Source of the DNA: Saccharibacillus deserti
GTDB lineage: Bacteria > Bacillota > Bacilli > Paenibacillales > Paenibacillaceae
Direction of reading: 5' to 3'
Assembly: GCF_013618475.1 (NCBI RefSeq)
Contig: NZ_JABJVN010000002.1
Location: forward strand, 62,001-126,000
DNA length: 64,000 bases
In this document: positions 17,058 to 25,660 of the stretch, in pieces
How positions within the stretch are numbered: position 1 is the first letter of the stretch
Layout of the letters: each line of letters begins with the position of its first letter
Notes under the pieces: model-generated
What the model was told of the DNA's origin: nothing
Seen by the model: only the letters and a program-made list of their open reading frames with translations
Database searches by the model: none
Translations under genes and position numbers: made by a program

Positions 17058-18005
17058 ATGCGGGTCATCGATATGCACTGCGACGTATTGGCCAAGATCG
17101 AAGCGTCGCGCGGCAGGTTGTCGTATGCGGACGCGCCCGAGCTTGCGGCGAACCGGCAGCGGCTGAAAGAAGGCGATATTGCCGTTCAGGGGTTTGCCGT
17201 ATTCGTCGATCCGGCGCTGCCGGGTTCGATGCGGTTTCAGTCGTGCCTGGACCAGATCCATTACTTTTACGACGGGATTCTAGGCAAGCACGACGACATG
17301 ACGCTGATTACGGACTGGTCGCAGATCGCACAGCTGCAAGATGGGCAGACCGGGGCGCTGCTGACGCTCGAAGGCGTGGATCCGGTCGAGAACGATCTCA
17401 AACGGCTGCATCTGCTGTACCGGCTGGGCGTACGCTCGGTCGGACTGACGTGGAATTACGCCAATCAGGCGGCCGACGGGGTCCTGGAACCGCGGGGAGG
17501 CGGGCTCACGGCGCTCGGCCGGGACATCGTGGCGCTGAACAACCGCTACCGCATGCTGACCGACGCAAGCCATTTGAATGAACGCGGATTCTGGGAAGTG
17601 CTGGAACTGGCCGACCATCCGATCGCGAGCCATTCCAACGCCCGCGCCTTATGCGACCATCCGAGGAATCTGACCGACGCGCAGGCCCGGGCGATGTTCG
17701 AACGCGGCGCGCCGGTGCATGTCGTGTATTATCCGGAGTTCGTGCGGTTGAAAGGCAGCCCGGAGACGGTCACGATCGCGGACGTGATCCGCCATATCGA
17801 CCATTTCTGCGCGCTGGGCGGCGAACGGCATATCGGATTCGGTTCGGACTTCGACGGCATCGACGCGACGCCCGCAAGGCTGGAGCACGCGGGACAGACC
17901 CAGAATCTCATTAACGAGCTGCTGAAGCATTACAGCGAAGAGCAGGTGCGGGGTTTTGCCCACGGCAATTTCACGCGGTACGTATCGGGCATCGGAAAGG
18001 ACTGA
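17058..18005 (+). CDS. Dipeptidase, peptidase M19 (renal dipeptidase) family
   Basis: A 315-residue amidohydrolase-fold metallopeptidase. The N-terminal H-x-D motif is in IDMHCDVLAKI (residues 4-14). Further family blocks are LTLEGVDPVENDLKRL (about 97-112, with the bridging Glu), LTWNYANQAADG (about 129-140), the second metal His in PIASHSNARALCDHPRNLTD (about 190-209) and HIGFGSDFDGIDATP (about 257-271). It hydrolyses dipeptides, often with D-residues, using two Zn ions. It is translationally linked to the photolyase upstream and the nuclease-like gene downstream. A functional link between the three is not established. Confidence 0.9.
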   Translation: MRVIDMHCDVLAKIEASRGRLSYADAPELAANRQRLKEGDIAVQGFAVFVDPALPGSMRFQSCLDQIHYFYDGILGKHDDMTLITDWSQIAQLQDGQTGALLTLEGVDPVENDLKRLHLLYRLGVRSVGLTWNYANQAADGVLEPRGGGLTALGRDIVALNNRYRMLTDASHLNERGFWEVLELADHPIASHSNARALCDHPRNLTDAQARAMFERGAPVHVVYYPEFVRLKGSPETVTIADVIRHIDHFCALGGERHIGFGSDFDGIDATPARLEHAGQTQNLINELLKHYSEEQVRGFAHGNFTRYVSGIGKD

Positions 18006-18011
18006 ACAAAG

Positions 18012-19913
18012 ATGACCTCTTATCCGCCGGCTTCTCTAGATTCGGGCACCGAGCTGCTGCGGATCGAGAGTCCTCTGTTTGAATTGTATATGGCGGGAGA
18101 GCCTCTGCACGAGACGGCCGAGCGGCTGGCTCTGCATCGGGACGCGCAGACCGGAGAGCGGATTACGGCGCAGTTCGATGTGCAGCGGCGCTCGCCGCGC
18201 CTGACCGAACTCCGGGTCCGTCTGTTCTCGCCGCAGAGCGGCGCGCTCGAACCCTGGGAAACGGGAATGCCCGCTTACCCGTGTTTCTATGAGACCAAGT
18301 CGTACGAGCTGACGCTGATCAAGGCCGATCCGGCGCTCGATCTGACTTTTCATCATGAGAATCTCAATCTGCGCCGGCGGATCAAGCCCAGAGGACGCAG
18401 CGTGCTGTCCGGGACGCTCGATTTCGGCAGCGAGATCGGCCAGAGCGAACTGGAGATCCGCTTGAACGGCAGGGCCGTGCTGACGATGACGCTCGAGATC
18501 TTCCCGGCCAAGCTGGATTATCGGCGCGATTATGTCCGCCTGATGGAAGAAGTGGGCGAAGAAGCGTACGATCTGTCGTTCGATTTCCTGCGGCGGACTT
18601 ATCGGCCGACCGAAGAGACGCAGACGCCGCGGCAGAGTCTGACGGAATTCCATACGATTCTGCGGCGGGTCTTCGACCGGCTCGAGAGCGCCATGGCGCG
18701 TATCGCGATGCATCCGCATCATCGTCTGGAGAGCGAACATCGTCTGCTCGAGAGCGGGCGGGTGCGCCGGACGGACCGTTCGAGCCTGGAAGACCTGAGG
18801 CGCCATCCGCAGCGTCTGCGGGCGGACGAAGACGGATGGCTTGAAGTCGATGCCGGTGCGGCGGGAGCACGCGGACCAGGCGGCTCCGGAAGAAACGGCC
18901 CGCAGCAGAACGCCGTGCGCTATGTGCCGACCCATCTGCGGGAAGCCCGGCGCACCCTCTCGGCCGATACGGACGAGAACCGGTTTCTGCGCTGGATGCT
19001 GGAGCGGACGGCCCGCCGAATCGAGACGCTGCGCGGCGAACTGAAGTCGGGCCGCTTCGGGCGCGACCCGCTGCCCGAACGCGAACTGGAGCGGATGGGC
19101 AGGCGGATCGGCACGATGCTGAAAGCGGATTTCCTGCGAGAAGCCGGTCCGATGCGCCGGATGAACGTCAGTCTGGTTCTGCAGATGGCGCCCGGCTACC
19201 GGGAGATGTATAAGGTCCATCTGCTGCTGCTTCAAGGGCTGTCGCTCCGCGAAGGCCTGCTGCGTTTGTCGCTCAAGGACATGGCGCAGTTGTACGAATA
19301 CTGGTGTTTCCTGAAGCTGCATCGTCTGCTTGCGCAGCGCTGCCGGGTCATCCGGGGACCGGGTCCGGCCGTCGACCGGAGCGGTCTGTTTCCTTCGCTG
19401 ATTCGGGGCAGCCGCTCGCGGATCGAATACGAACACCGGGCGAGCGGAGCCCGGCTCTCCCTGCTGTACAATCCGTCGATGCTGGGCCGCAGCCGCCCCA
19501 CGACGGAGCAGAAGCCGGATCTGCTGCTGACACTGCGCCCCGTGGGCGGCGCGGCGGAGAACGTGTTCGTGCTCGATGCCAAATACCGGCTCGATCCGGC
19601 CGTGCCCGGCGGGAGTTACGATTCCATGTACGCAGCCCCGGGGCCGCTCGAAGAAGACATCAATGTCATGCACCGTTATCGGGATGCCATCGTCCGGCGC
19701 AGCGAGAGCAGCGGCGAATACGAACGGAGCGTAACGTCCGCCTGCGTCCTGTTTCCGTACGCCGACGAAAAGGAATTCGCCGGCCATCATTTTTACCGCA
19801 GTCTGGCCAAGGTCGGCGTCGGCGCGCTGCCGTTTCTGCCCGGTTCGACGCAGCTTGCGGAGCGGTGGCTGGATGAACGGCTTGAAGCGTCCGGTTCGCC
19901 GGATGAGCGGTAA
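18012..19913 (+). CDS. DUF2357 (McrC-like) PD-(D/E)XK nuclease-domain protein
   Basis: A 633-residue protein. The N-terminal half (about 10-250) is a beta-rich DUF2357-like region followed by helices (RRVFDRLESAMARIAMHPHH). The C-terminal part contains the nuclease core: an upstream helix with Y-E-Y-W (Glu429), then KPDLLLTL with Asp503, then VFVLDAKYR with Asp522 and Lys524, i.e. the E...PD...DxK pattern of McrC and other PD-(D/E)XK enzymes, followed by a helix NVMHRYRDAIV. All key residues are intact. This family is normally encoded directly after a McrB-like AAA+ ATPase. Here the likely partner is 6.2 kb upstream at 9754-11766 and the gene is instead the third gene of the photolyase operon. 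Strong terminator downstream. Confidence 0.82.
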   Translation: MTSYPPASLDSGTELLRIESPLFELYMAGEPLHETAERLALHRDAQTGERITAQFDVQRRSPRLTELRVRLFSPQSGALEPWETGMPAYPCFYETKSYELTLIKADPALDLTFHHENLNLRRRIKPRGRSVLSGTLDFGSEIGQSELEIRLNGRAVLTMTLEIFPAKLDYRRDYVRLMEEVGEEAYDLSFDFLRRTYRPTEETQTPRQSLTEFHTILRRVFDRLESAMARIAMHPHHRLESEHRLLESGRVRRTDRSSLEDLRRHPQRLRADEDGWLEVDAGAAGARGPGGSGRNGPQQNAVRYVPTHLREARRTLSADTDENRFLRWMLERTARRIETLRGELKSGRFGRDPLPERELERMGRRIGTMLKADFLREAGPMRRMNVSLVLQMAPGYREMYKVHLLLLQGLSLREGLLRLSLKDMAQLYEYWCFLKLHRLLAQRCRVIRGPGPAVDRSGLFPSLIRGSRSRIEYEHRASGARLSLLYNPSMLGRSRPTTEQKPDLLLTLRPVGGAAENVFVLDAKYRLDPAVPGGSYDSMYAAPGPLEEDINVMHRYRDAIVRRSESSGEYERSVTSACVLFPYADEKEFAGHHFYRSLAKVGVGALPFLPGSTQLAERWLDERLEASGSPDER

Positions 19914-19974
19914 GAGGCGGTGGGGAAGGATCGGAATTATGGAGACGGCCGAAAGTTGTACCGCTCTATTTCAA

Positions 19975-20017
19975 AAAGCCCCCGGGTTTCGCGGTGTTCG
20001 CGAAATCCGGGGGCTTT
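19975..20017. terminator. Bidirectional terminator
   Basis: A 19-bp inverted repeat with one bulge (AAAGCCCCCGGGTTTCGCG at 19975-19993 and its complement ending at 20017). The T-run is best on the minus strand (TTTTTGAAAT), so it closes the GH43 gene as well as the plus-strand operon. Confidence 0.85.
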
Positions 20018-20071
20018 GGGTTGGAAGGAACTTTCGGAGAAATTATCGGAGGTGTTGGCGGATGCCGAACA

Positions 20072-22480
20072 TTACTTCGCCAATGCCGCAATTTCCGCTG
20101 CGCTCAGCGCTTTATCGTAGAAGCGCACTTCGTCGAGGCTGCCGTTGAAAAAGGCATCCGAAGCGAAGCGGCTTTTGCCCAGCCAGGCTTCGCTGCTCTG
20201 CAAATCGTGCGGATTATACGTCATTTCGGCATTGGTGCCGGCGGCTTGGCCGTCCAGATACAGCGTACCGGTATTTTCGGCGAGGCTTATCGCGACATGC
20301 ACCCATTTGCCGGTCGGCAGCGGGGACGCGCTGACGATGCTCTGGTCTTTGCCTTCGCGGTGAATCGTGAACTGCACCCCTTTGCCCTGGGACGGGGTCA
20401 GGAACAGGTAGCCGTTCATGCCGCTGCCCGCATCGAGAATTCGCTGCCAGTCCGAACCGCCGCTCCATTTAACCCAGCCCGCGAAAGTGAAGTCCTGGGC
20501 ATCCGTTACGGCACCCGGAAGATCGATATAGCCGTCTTTGCCGTTCAGCGCCGCGGCTTTGCCGCTTTTGCCGCCTTTGGCATAGGAAGCCCCGTTCTCG
20601 AGCGTGCCGTTATAGCCGTTGGGCGATGTATCGGCCAGACGGTTTTTCGAAGCGTCTTCGAAGCCGTACGAGGCGATCAGCGGTCCCTTGGCTTTGGCCG
20701 GAATAGTAAGCTTGAACGATTTGGTTTTCTTGGCCTCGCCGTTTGTGATCGTGGCGGTCAGCGTTACTTTGGCATCCCGCTTTCCGACTGCCGGGCGGGT
20801 AACGGCGCCGGTGTTCGATACGATAGACGGATGGGAGGAGGTCCAGGCGATTCTCGTCCCCTGCGTGCCCGAAGTCGGCAGCGCAAGGTCGTAGTAGGTA
20901 TCGCCGGACGCGGTCAGCGCAAGCGCTTTGTCGACGGCGGAGACCGCGTCTTTGGCTTTGGAGACGCCGGCCCTGCTGGCCCAGACGCCGACGCCTTCCG
21001 CGGACAGGGCGCTCAGCGTAAGCGTTTGTTCACCGGTGACCGGATGGGTCTCGCGCAAAAAGACGCCTTTGTACGTCCGTCCGCCAGCGGTGAGTGTGAC
21101 GCTGCGTTCGCCTTCAAGCTTCCAGGTGCCGGATACCGCGCCGCTAAGCGTACTGTCCGCTTTGAGCGTCACCGCAGCGTCGGAGACGATATCGGCGCTG
21201 ATTTCTTTGGTCTGCGCGATCCAGCGGTAGTCGCCCGGAATCTCCGAGGCTTTGACCGGCGTCGATGCGGCTTCGCCCGCATAGCGGTAAGGCGCCACAA
21301 CCGGCCAGCCGTCCGCGTTCATGACCATCTCGTGGACTCTGATCTCGTGCTGTTCGCCGCGTCCGGGGAAGCGGGAATGGAAGATCAGGAACTGCCTGCC
21401 GGTCTTCTCGTCATAGTAGGCGGAGTTGTGTCCCGGCGACACGGCACCTACGCCGAGTCCCGTGCCGGGATCGCCGAGCTTACGTTCGAACAAATAATTG
21501 CCGAGGATTTTGACGCCGTAAGGTTCGATGGAATCGTCGTCGAACAGAGGCTTGGACGGATCGGCTTTTACCTCTGCCATATCGTTGCCCTGCGCATCGA
21601 CGAACGGGCCGTCCGGCGTTTTCGAACGGACCACGCGTACGTTGTAGCCGCCAACCGCGTCAAGCCCGCCGAACGAGAGATACATGTAATAGTAATCCGT
21701 CTGCGGATTGTACAGCATATACGGCCCTTCGATCCGGCTGTGGTTGCCTCCGATCAGCTTCTTGCCGTACCCTTGTCCGGGCAGCTGCTTGCCGGTCTTC
21801 GGATCCATTTCCAGAATGAAAATGCCGCCGGAATACGAACCGTAGACCATCCACAGCTTGCCGTTTTTATCGAAAAAGACGTCCGGGTCGACCGCGTTCG
21901 GATGTTTCGTCGCATCGTAGATCGTGCCGTCTTCGCTTTTCTGGTCCCACATGCCCGATTTCAAAATAAGGCCCGTATCCTTGTAAGGTCCTTCCACTTT
22001 GTCCGAGACGGCGATGCCGAGTGCGGAGCGCGGGGAGTCGCCTTTGCAGGCGTTGTAATACATGTAGAATTTGCCGTCCGCAAGCTGAATGACGTCGGCC
22101 GCCCACAGCGTATCGGTCTGCGCCCATTCCAAAGCTTCCTTAAGCTCGGTCTTCACATTGGGAATGATCGGATTGGAATCGGTCACGCCCGAAGCGATCA
22201 GATCCCAATTCATGAGGTCTTTCGACTTGGCGGCTGCGAGGTGCGAGCCGAATACGTAGAACGTATCGCCGACTTTGATCACGGACGGATCATGCACGGA
22301 CGCTTCGCGGAAAGCGGGCGCTTTGGCGTTGAATGTCGGGAACGCTGCCGATTTTTGCACAGCGGAGACGGAAGAAGCGGACGCCGCGGCAGAGGGCGGC
22401 AGAACATCGGCGGACAGGGGGAGCAGCAGGGCGGCGGTTAAGGCGGTTACGCCGGTTTTGATCCGGATTTTACGGTTCAT
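20072..22480 (-). CDS. Secreted GH43 arabinanase/arabinosidase with LamG-like domain
   Basis: An 802-residue exported enzyme. It has a signal peptide (about 1-35) and then a five-bladed GH43 catalytic domain with the three catalytic carboxylates in view: Asp64 (SVHDPSV, base), Asp198 (NAVDPDVFF, pKa modulator) and Glu251 (SRIEGPY, acid). These contexts match endo-1,5-alpha-L-arabinanases. Next come the C-terminal beta-barrel of GH43 (about 370-480), a bacterial Ig-like domain of the 'atrophied' type (about 490-590, IAWTSSHPSIVSNTGAV) and a C-terminal concanavalin/LamG-like domain (about 600-800, RFYDKALSAAEIAAL). It degrades arabinan side chains of pectin outside the cell. The ribosome binding site is AAAGGAG. 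A perfect cre site lies 85 bases upstream. Confidence 0.92.
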   Translation of the reverse strand: MNRKIRIKTGVTALTAALLLPLSADVLPPSAAASASSVSAVQKSAAFPTFNAKAPAFREASVHDPSVIKVGDTFYVFGSHLAAAKSKDLMNWDLIASGVTDSNPIIPNVKTELKEALEWAQTDTLWAADVIQLADGKFYMYYNACKGDSPRSALGIAVSDKVEGPYKDTGLILKSGMWDQKSEDGTIYDATKHPNAVDPDVFFDKNGKLWMVYGSYSGGIFILEMDPKTGKQLPGQGYGKKLIGGNHSRIEGPYMLYNPQTDYYYMYLSFGGLDAVGGYNVRVVRSKTPDGPFVDAQGNDMAEVKADPSKPLFDDDSIEPYGVKILGNYLFERKLGDPGTGLGVGAVSPGHNSAYYDEKTGRQFLIFHSRFPGRGEQHEIRVHEMVMNADGWPVVAPYRYAGEAASTPVKASEIPGDYRWIAQTKEISADIVSDAAVTLKADSTLSGAVSGTWKLEGERSVTLTAGGRTYKGVFLRETHPVTGEQTLTLSALSAEGVGVWASRAGVSKAKDAVSAVDKALALTASGDTYYDLALPTSGTQGTRIAWTSSHPSIVSNTGAVTRPAVGKRDAKVTLTATITNGEAKKTKSFKLTIPAKAKGPLIASYGFEDASKNRLADTSPNGYNGTLENGASYAKGGKSGKAAALNGKDGYIDLPGAVTDAQDFTFAGWVKWSGGSDWQRILDAGSGMNGYLFLTPSQGKGVQFTIHREGKDQSIVSASPLPTGKWVHVAISLAENTGTLYLDGQAAGTNAEMTYNPHDLQSSEAWLGKSRFASDAFFNGSLDEVRFYDKALSAAEIAALAK

Positions 22481-22564
22481 TGAATTCTCCTTTGAATGTT
22501 TTGTTAATTATTTTGTTCACTTAATTCTTAATTGTTGTAGCTGTGTTCATCTAAAAGAAAACTT

Positions 22565-22578
22565 TGTTACCGCTTACA
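22565..22578 (-). promoter_or_regulatory. Catabolite-responsive element (CcpA box), perfect match
   Basis: Read on the minus strand the sequence is TGTAAGCGGTAACA, matching every position of the Bacillus cre consensus TGWAANCGNTNWCA. It lies 85-98 bases upstream of the GH43 start codon, where CcpA binding would repress the gene when preferred sugars are present. Confidence 0.8.
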
Positions 22579-22740
22579 GAGAATAATAAGCGTAAAAAGC
22601 TCCGATATTCAAGTGTTTATTTTCTTTTTGACGTATAATCTTGATAAAGGTAATGATTATGTTTATTTTAATGGAGATTAAGCAAGCACGGTTCCCGTAT
22701 AGAAACCCTAGAGGTTTTGTTCATGTACAAACAGACGGAA
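22579..22740. other. Intergenic region between GH43 and DUF4258-like genes
   Basis: Very AT-rich section (about 22600-22690) holding the promoter area of the divergent-to-left GH43 gene. Short plus-strand frames here lack ribosome binding sites and I regard them as spurious. Confidence 0.4.
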
Positions 22741-22742
22741 AA

Positions 22743-22778
22743 AGCCCCGACTCCCGGAATTCCGGCTGTCGGAGCTTT
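22743..22778 (-). terminator. Rho-independent terminator of the DUF4258-like gene
   Basis: AAGCCCCGAC (22743-22752) pairs with GTCGGAGCTT (22769-22778), with an additional CCGGAATTCCGG palindrome in the loop. On the minus strand it is followed by TTTTTCCG. Confidence 0.7.
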
Positions 22779-22830
22779 CTTGCAAGACTTGGCGATTCCG
22801 CCGGGTTTGCCCGGAAGCCGTACGCGGCGG

Positions 22831-23136
22831 TCAGCCGACGGCGGGGAACGGGTTGTGCTTCAAACACACGAGTGTAACATAGCCGTCTTGTACCGATACA
22901 ACGGCGCGGGTCGTACGGACCCCGTATAAGATGTACGAACAGCCGTTATCGCGCCGGCCTTCGTACTTGTCGATCCGCCTTGGGGCGCGGAGGAACTCAC
23001 CCAGCATCTCATCGTCGAAATGAGCGCGTTCCATGTCCCGTTCCGCACGTTCGGTCAGCAGCAGCCGGTTTTGTTCCAGCGCCTCCTTCAAATGTGCCGC
23101 AATCACTTCCGAGTCCACTCCACCAGATTTGATCAT
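22831..23136 (-). CDS. DUF4258-like small protein
   Basis: A 101-residue soluble protein. Its arrangement, an N-terminal helical part with LTERAERDMERAHFDDEML (about 35-53), then FLRAPRRIDKYEGRRDNG and beta strands CSYILYGVRTTRAVVSVQDG ending in VTLVCLKHN, resembles the DUF4258 family (E-R-A-x-x-R-M-x-x-R ... I-x-x-Y ... Y-x-V-Y-G ... V-V), small proteins related to RelE/BECR-type toxins. The similarity is by eye only. There is no obvious antitoxin gene next to it. The ribosome binding site AAGGAGG supports ATG 23136, and a terminator follows the stop. Confidence 0.6.
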   Translation of the reverse strand: MIKSGGVDSEVIAAHLKEALEQNRLLLTERAERDMERAHFDDEMLGEFLRAPRRIDKYEGRRDNGCSYILYGVRTTRAVVSVQDGYVTLVCLKHNPFPAVG

Positions 23137-23526
23137 CAGTAAGCCTCCTTTTGCTTTTCTGCGTTTTCGCTGTTTCGCTGTTGTGCTTTAATGAATGAAT
23201 GAATTCTGCTTAGACTCTATTTTGCACAAAAAGGTTTGTTTCGTAAAGAAGTTTAATAAACCAGTAGTCAAAAATCGACAGAATTCTTCCGACTTACCGA
23301 GCAGATATGTCTATCCTGATCATGCCGAAAATAAAATTCAAACCGGCGGATGGGGGACGGTCGTTTGCTTGGTTGACGCTGGAGGCTTTTTTGTTTAAGC
23401 TGAAAACCGTCGTGCCGGTAAGGGTACGCTTTCGCCCGGAAGATGGGAACATCCTGCAATATTAACAATATTTTCACTTCTTCGGCGGATCGTTGTGCTA
23501 TTCTCGTGTGCAAGGAGGTGTTCAAG
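23137..23526. other. Intergenic region
   Basis: About 390 bases between a minus-strand and a plus-strand gene, i.e. a divergent promoter region. It is AT-rich at 23190-23340. I find no convincing gene, and the short frames lack ribosome binding sites. The ribosome binding site AAGGAGGT of the following membrane protein lies at 23512-23519. Confidence 0.35.
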
Positions 23527-23805
23527 CTGAACGGCATCGTGTTTTTGTCAGCCTCGACTTTTATCGTCTTGATGAGCGTTTCATACTTGATCTACAAGAA
23601 ATATCCTTATCGGCAGGAACTGACTTATATTCCGTCCGGAGCAGCGCTGCTGGCAAGCTTTATGTTGATTTTTATGAGCTTCGATTTGTCCCATTTCGAC
23701 GGGATGACCTTGAGCGGAATGAGCGTGGCGGTAGGACTGGCAAGCTTGGCCGCGTTTATGTGTTCGCCTTTGATCGATTACTTTATGCGCTACAGACAGC
23801 ATTGA
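23527..23805 (+). CDS. Small membrane protein with three predicted helices
   Basis: About 92 residues, with three hydrophobic segments (roughly 3-20, 33-52 and 62-80) and a conserved-looking cytoplasmic YKKYPYRQE loop. No family assigned with confidence. It resembles small YesK-like membrane proteins in size and layout. The start is not ATG: AAGGAGGT at 23512-23519 is ideally spaced for CTG 23527, whereas the next candidate GTG 23539 is 20 bases away. I chose CTG. If GTG is used the protein loses four residues. The gene ends just before the TPP riboswitch. Confidence 0.55.
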   Translation: MNGIVFLSASTFIVLMSVSYLIYKKYPYRQELTYIPSGAALLASFMLIFMSFDLSHFDGMTLSGMSVAVGLASLAAFMCSPLIDYFMRYRQH

Positions 23806-23879
23806 CAAGAAGAGCCGGCGGGGATACAGTAGACACGTAACCAGACCCGCGTCTTCGGACGTCAATCGAATAATGCAAT

Positions 23880-23967
23880 CCACTGGGGGAGCCGCGGCGC
23901 GGCTGAGACAAGAACGGTTCTTGGACCCTTTGAACCTGATCCGGCTCGTACCGGCGTAGGGAAGTGG
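23880..23967 (+). ncRNA. TPP riboswitch aptamer (THI element)
   Basis: The conserved core is visible: GGCTGAGAC after a GC-rich P2/P3 stem, then ACCCTTTGAACCTGATCCGG and the closing CCGGCGTAGGGAAGTGG. The P1 stem is CCACT (23880-23884) with AGTGG (23963-23967). It precedes a terminator and the thiamine salvage genes. TPP binding would favour termination and shut the operon. Confidence 0.95.
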
Positions 23968-24015
23968 AGACGGTCCCTTTCCTTGCGAATTTATTGTATT
24001 TGGCGTATAAACGGG

Positions 24016-24043
24016 AGCCGCTCCATTTCGGAGCGGCTTTTTT
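24016..24043 (+). terminator. Riboswitch expression-platform terminator
   Basis: AGCCGCTCC (24016-24024) and GGAGCGGCT (24030-24038) form a 9-bp stem followed by six T. It lies between the TPP aptamer and tenA, as expected for transcriptional control. Confidence 0.9.
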
Positions 24044-24107
24044 GCGTTCTTTTCAAAGCCTCCAGCTGCTTATTCGGGCGGGATCATCTATCGGAGGTGC
24101 ATCATCC

Positions 24108-24773
24108 ATGTCTTTTACCGAACAGCTTCGACGAGGGGCGGACCCGATTTACGAAGCGATCTTCGCTCATCCGTTCGTTCGCGGTATTGCGGACGGCAGT
24201 CTGAGCAAGCAGCAGCTGATCCATTATGTCAAACAGGATTTCGAGTATCTCAATGCCTACATGCGGATCTACGGGATCGCGATTTCCCGATGCGAGAAGC
24301 GCGAACATATCGAACTGTTCAACGAACAGATTTCTTTTATCCTCAACAGCGAGATCCATCCCCACCAAAATTTCTGCGATCGTGCCGGAGTGACTTATGA
24401 AGAACTGCAGGGATATCCGCTCGCTCCGTCGGCGCATCATTATACCCGGCATATGCTGAATGCGGCCTATGAAGGCACGCTGGAAGATATTCTGGCCGCG
24501 CTGCTGCCCTGCCCCTGGACGTATACGGAGATTGGACGGCGCCTGCTGGACGAAGTGAATCCGTCGCCGGACCATCCGTTCTACGACTGGATGCATTTCT
24601 ACGGCGGCAAGGAAGCGGGCGTCACGGAGAAGATGCGGACCCTGCTCGACGAATGGGCGGAGCCGCTGGGCGAAGCGCGCAAGCGCAAACTGAAAGAACA
24701 GTTCGACGCGAGCTGCCGGCTGGAATATATGTTCTGGGAGATGGCTTACCGCTTGGAAGAATGGCCCGTTTAG
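24108..24773 (+). CDS. tenA: Aminopyrimidine aminohydrolase (thiaminase II) TenA
   Basis: A 221-residue all-helical protein. Family blocks are FAHPFVRGIADGSLSKQQLI (about 19-38), FEYLNAYMRIYG and LLPCPWTYTEIG, where the catalytic cysteine is Cys135 as in Bacillus subtilis TenA. It hydrolyses aminomethyl-aminopyrimidine, a breakdown product of thiamine, to HMP for salvage. The long open frame begins inside the riboswitch, but ATG 24108 has CGGAGG and the family N-terminus. First gene of the TPP-controlled operon tenA-thiM-thiD. Confidence 0.95.
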   Translation: MSFTEQLRRGADPIYEAIFAHPFVRGIADGSLSKQQLIHYVKQDFEYLNAYMRIYGIAISRCEKREHIELFNEQISFILNSEIHPHQNFCDRAGVTYEELQGYPLAPSAHHYTRHMLNAAYEGTLEDILAALLPCPWTYTEIGRRLLDEVNPSPDHPFYDWMHFYGGKEAGVTEKMRTLLDEWAEPLGEARKRKLKEQFDASCRLEYMFWEMAYRLEEWPV

Positions 24774-24823
24774 CGCCGGCGGTCTGAAGCCCATGAACGA
24801 AGCAAACAAGGAGGTTGAACCCT

Positions 24824-25660
24824 GTGGAGAAAGAAATAGGCGGATTGTTGGATAAACTGCGCCGTGAGCGGCCGCTGGTCCATAACATCACGAATATGGT
24901 AGTCACGAACTTTACGGCCAACGGTCTGCTGGCATTGGGAGCGTCCCCGGTGATGGCGTATGCGCGGGAAGAGGTCGCGGATATGGCCAAAGTATCGGGG
25001 GCGCTGGTACTCAATATCGGGACGCTGACGGCCGAAGTGGTCGAGTCGTGTATCCTTGCGGGGCAGGCCGCCAACGAAGTCGGCGTACCGGTGGTGCTCG
25101 ATCCGGTGGGAGCGGGCGCCACGCCGTACCGGACCGATTCCGCGCTGCGGATTCTGCGCGAAGTCCGGGTGGCTGTCGTGCGGGGCAATGCGGCTGAAAT
25201 TGCCCATCTGGTCGGAGAAGTGCGGCAGATCAAAGGGGTGGATGCCGGGGAAGGCACGGAAGCGGCCGCGGTCGAACTGGCGGTGCGGGCAGCTGCGAAG
25301 CTGGGGACGGTCGTGGTCGTTACGGGGCGCGAGGATGTGATTACGGATGGAACATCCGGTTATATCATCTCGGGCGGCGACGAGCTGCTTGCAAGCGTCA
25401 CCGGTGCGGGCTGTCTGCTGACGTCGGTCATCGGAGCGTTTGCGGCCGTAGAGCGGGATTGTCTGCAGGCCGGAGCGGCTGCGCTTGCGCTGTACGGCTC
25501 GGCTGCGGAAACGGCGGCCGCAGCCGCCGGCGGACGCGGGCCGGGCAGCTTCCAGATTGCGTTTCTCGACGCGCTGGCCGGATTGAACAGCTTGTCCGCG
25601 TCTTCCAATGCCGTGAAGAAGCTCCATGTTTCGCCGGTCATCGGCGGAGGCGCGAGATGA
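24824..25660 (+). CDS. thiM: Hydroxyethylthiazole kinase ThiM
   Basis: A 278-residue ribokinase-fold enzyme that phosphorylates the thiazole moiety of thiamine for salvage. Seen are [21 protein letters not shown] (about 15-35 region), [17 protein letters not shown] (about 86-102), GNAAEIA and the ATP/anion-hole motif [14 protein letters not shown] (about 190-203). GTG 24824 is preceded by AAGGAGG at 9-base spacing. A longer TTG start at 24815 would abut the ribosome binding site and is unlikely. The stop overlaps the start of thiD (ATGA). Confidence 0.95.
   Translation: MEKEIGGLLDKLRRERPLVHNITNMVVTNFTANGLLALGASPVMAYAREEVADMAKVSGALVLNIGTLTAEVVESCILAGQAANEVGVPVVLDPVGAGATPYRTDSALRILREVRVAVVRGNAAEIAHLVGEVRQIKGVDAGEGTEAAAVELAVRAAAKLGTVVVVTGREDVITDGTSGYIISGGDELLASVTGAGCLLTSVIGAFAAVERDCLQAGAAALALYGSAAETAAAAAGGRGPGSFQIAFLDALAGLNSLSASSNAVKKLHVSPVIGGGAR

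Noticed and set aside
19994-22441. An 815-codon plus-strand frame opposite the GH43 gene
   Set aside because: It begins inside a terminator, has no ribosome binding site and is antisense to a clear secreted hydrolase.
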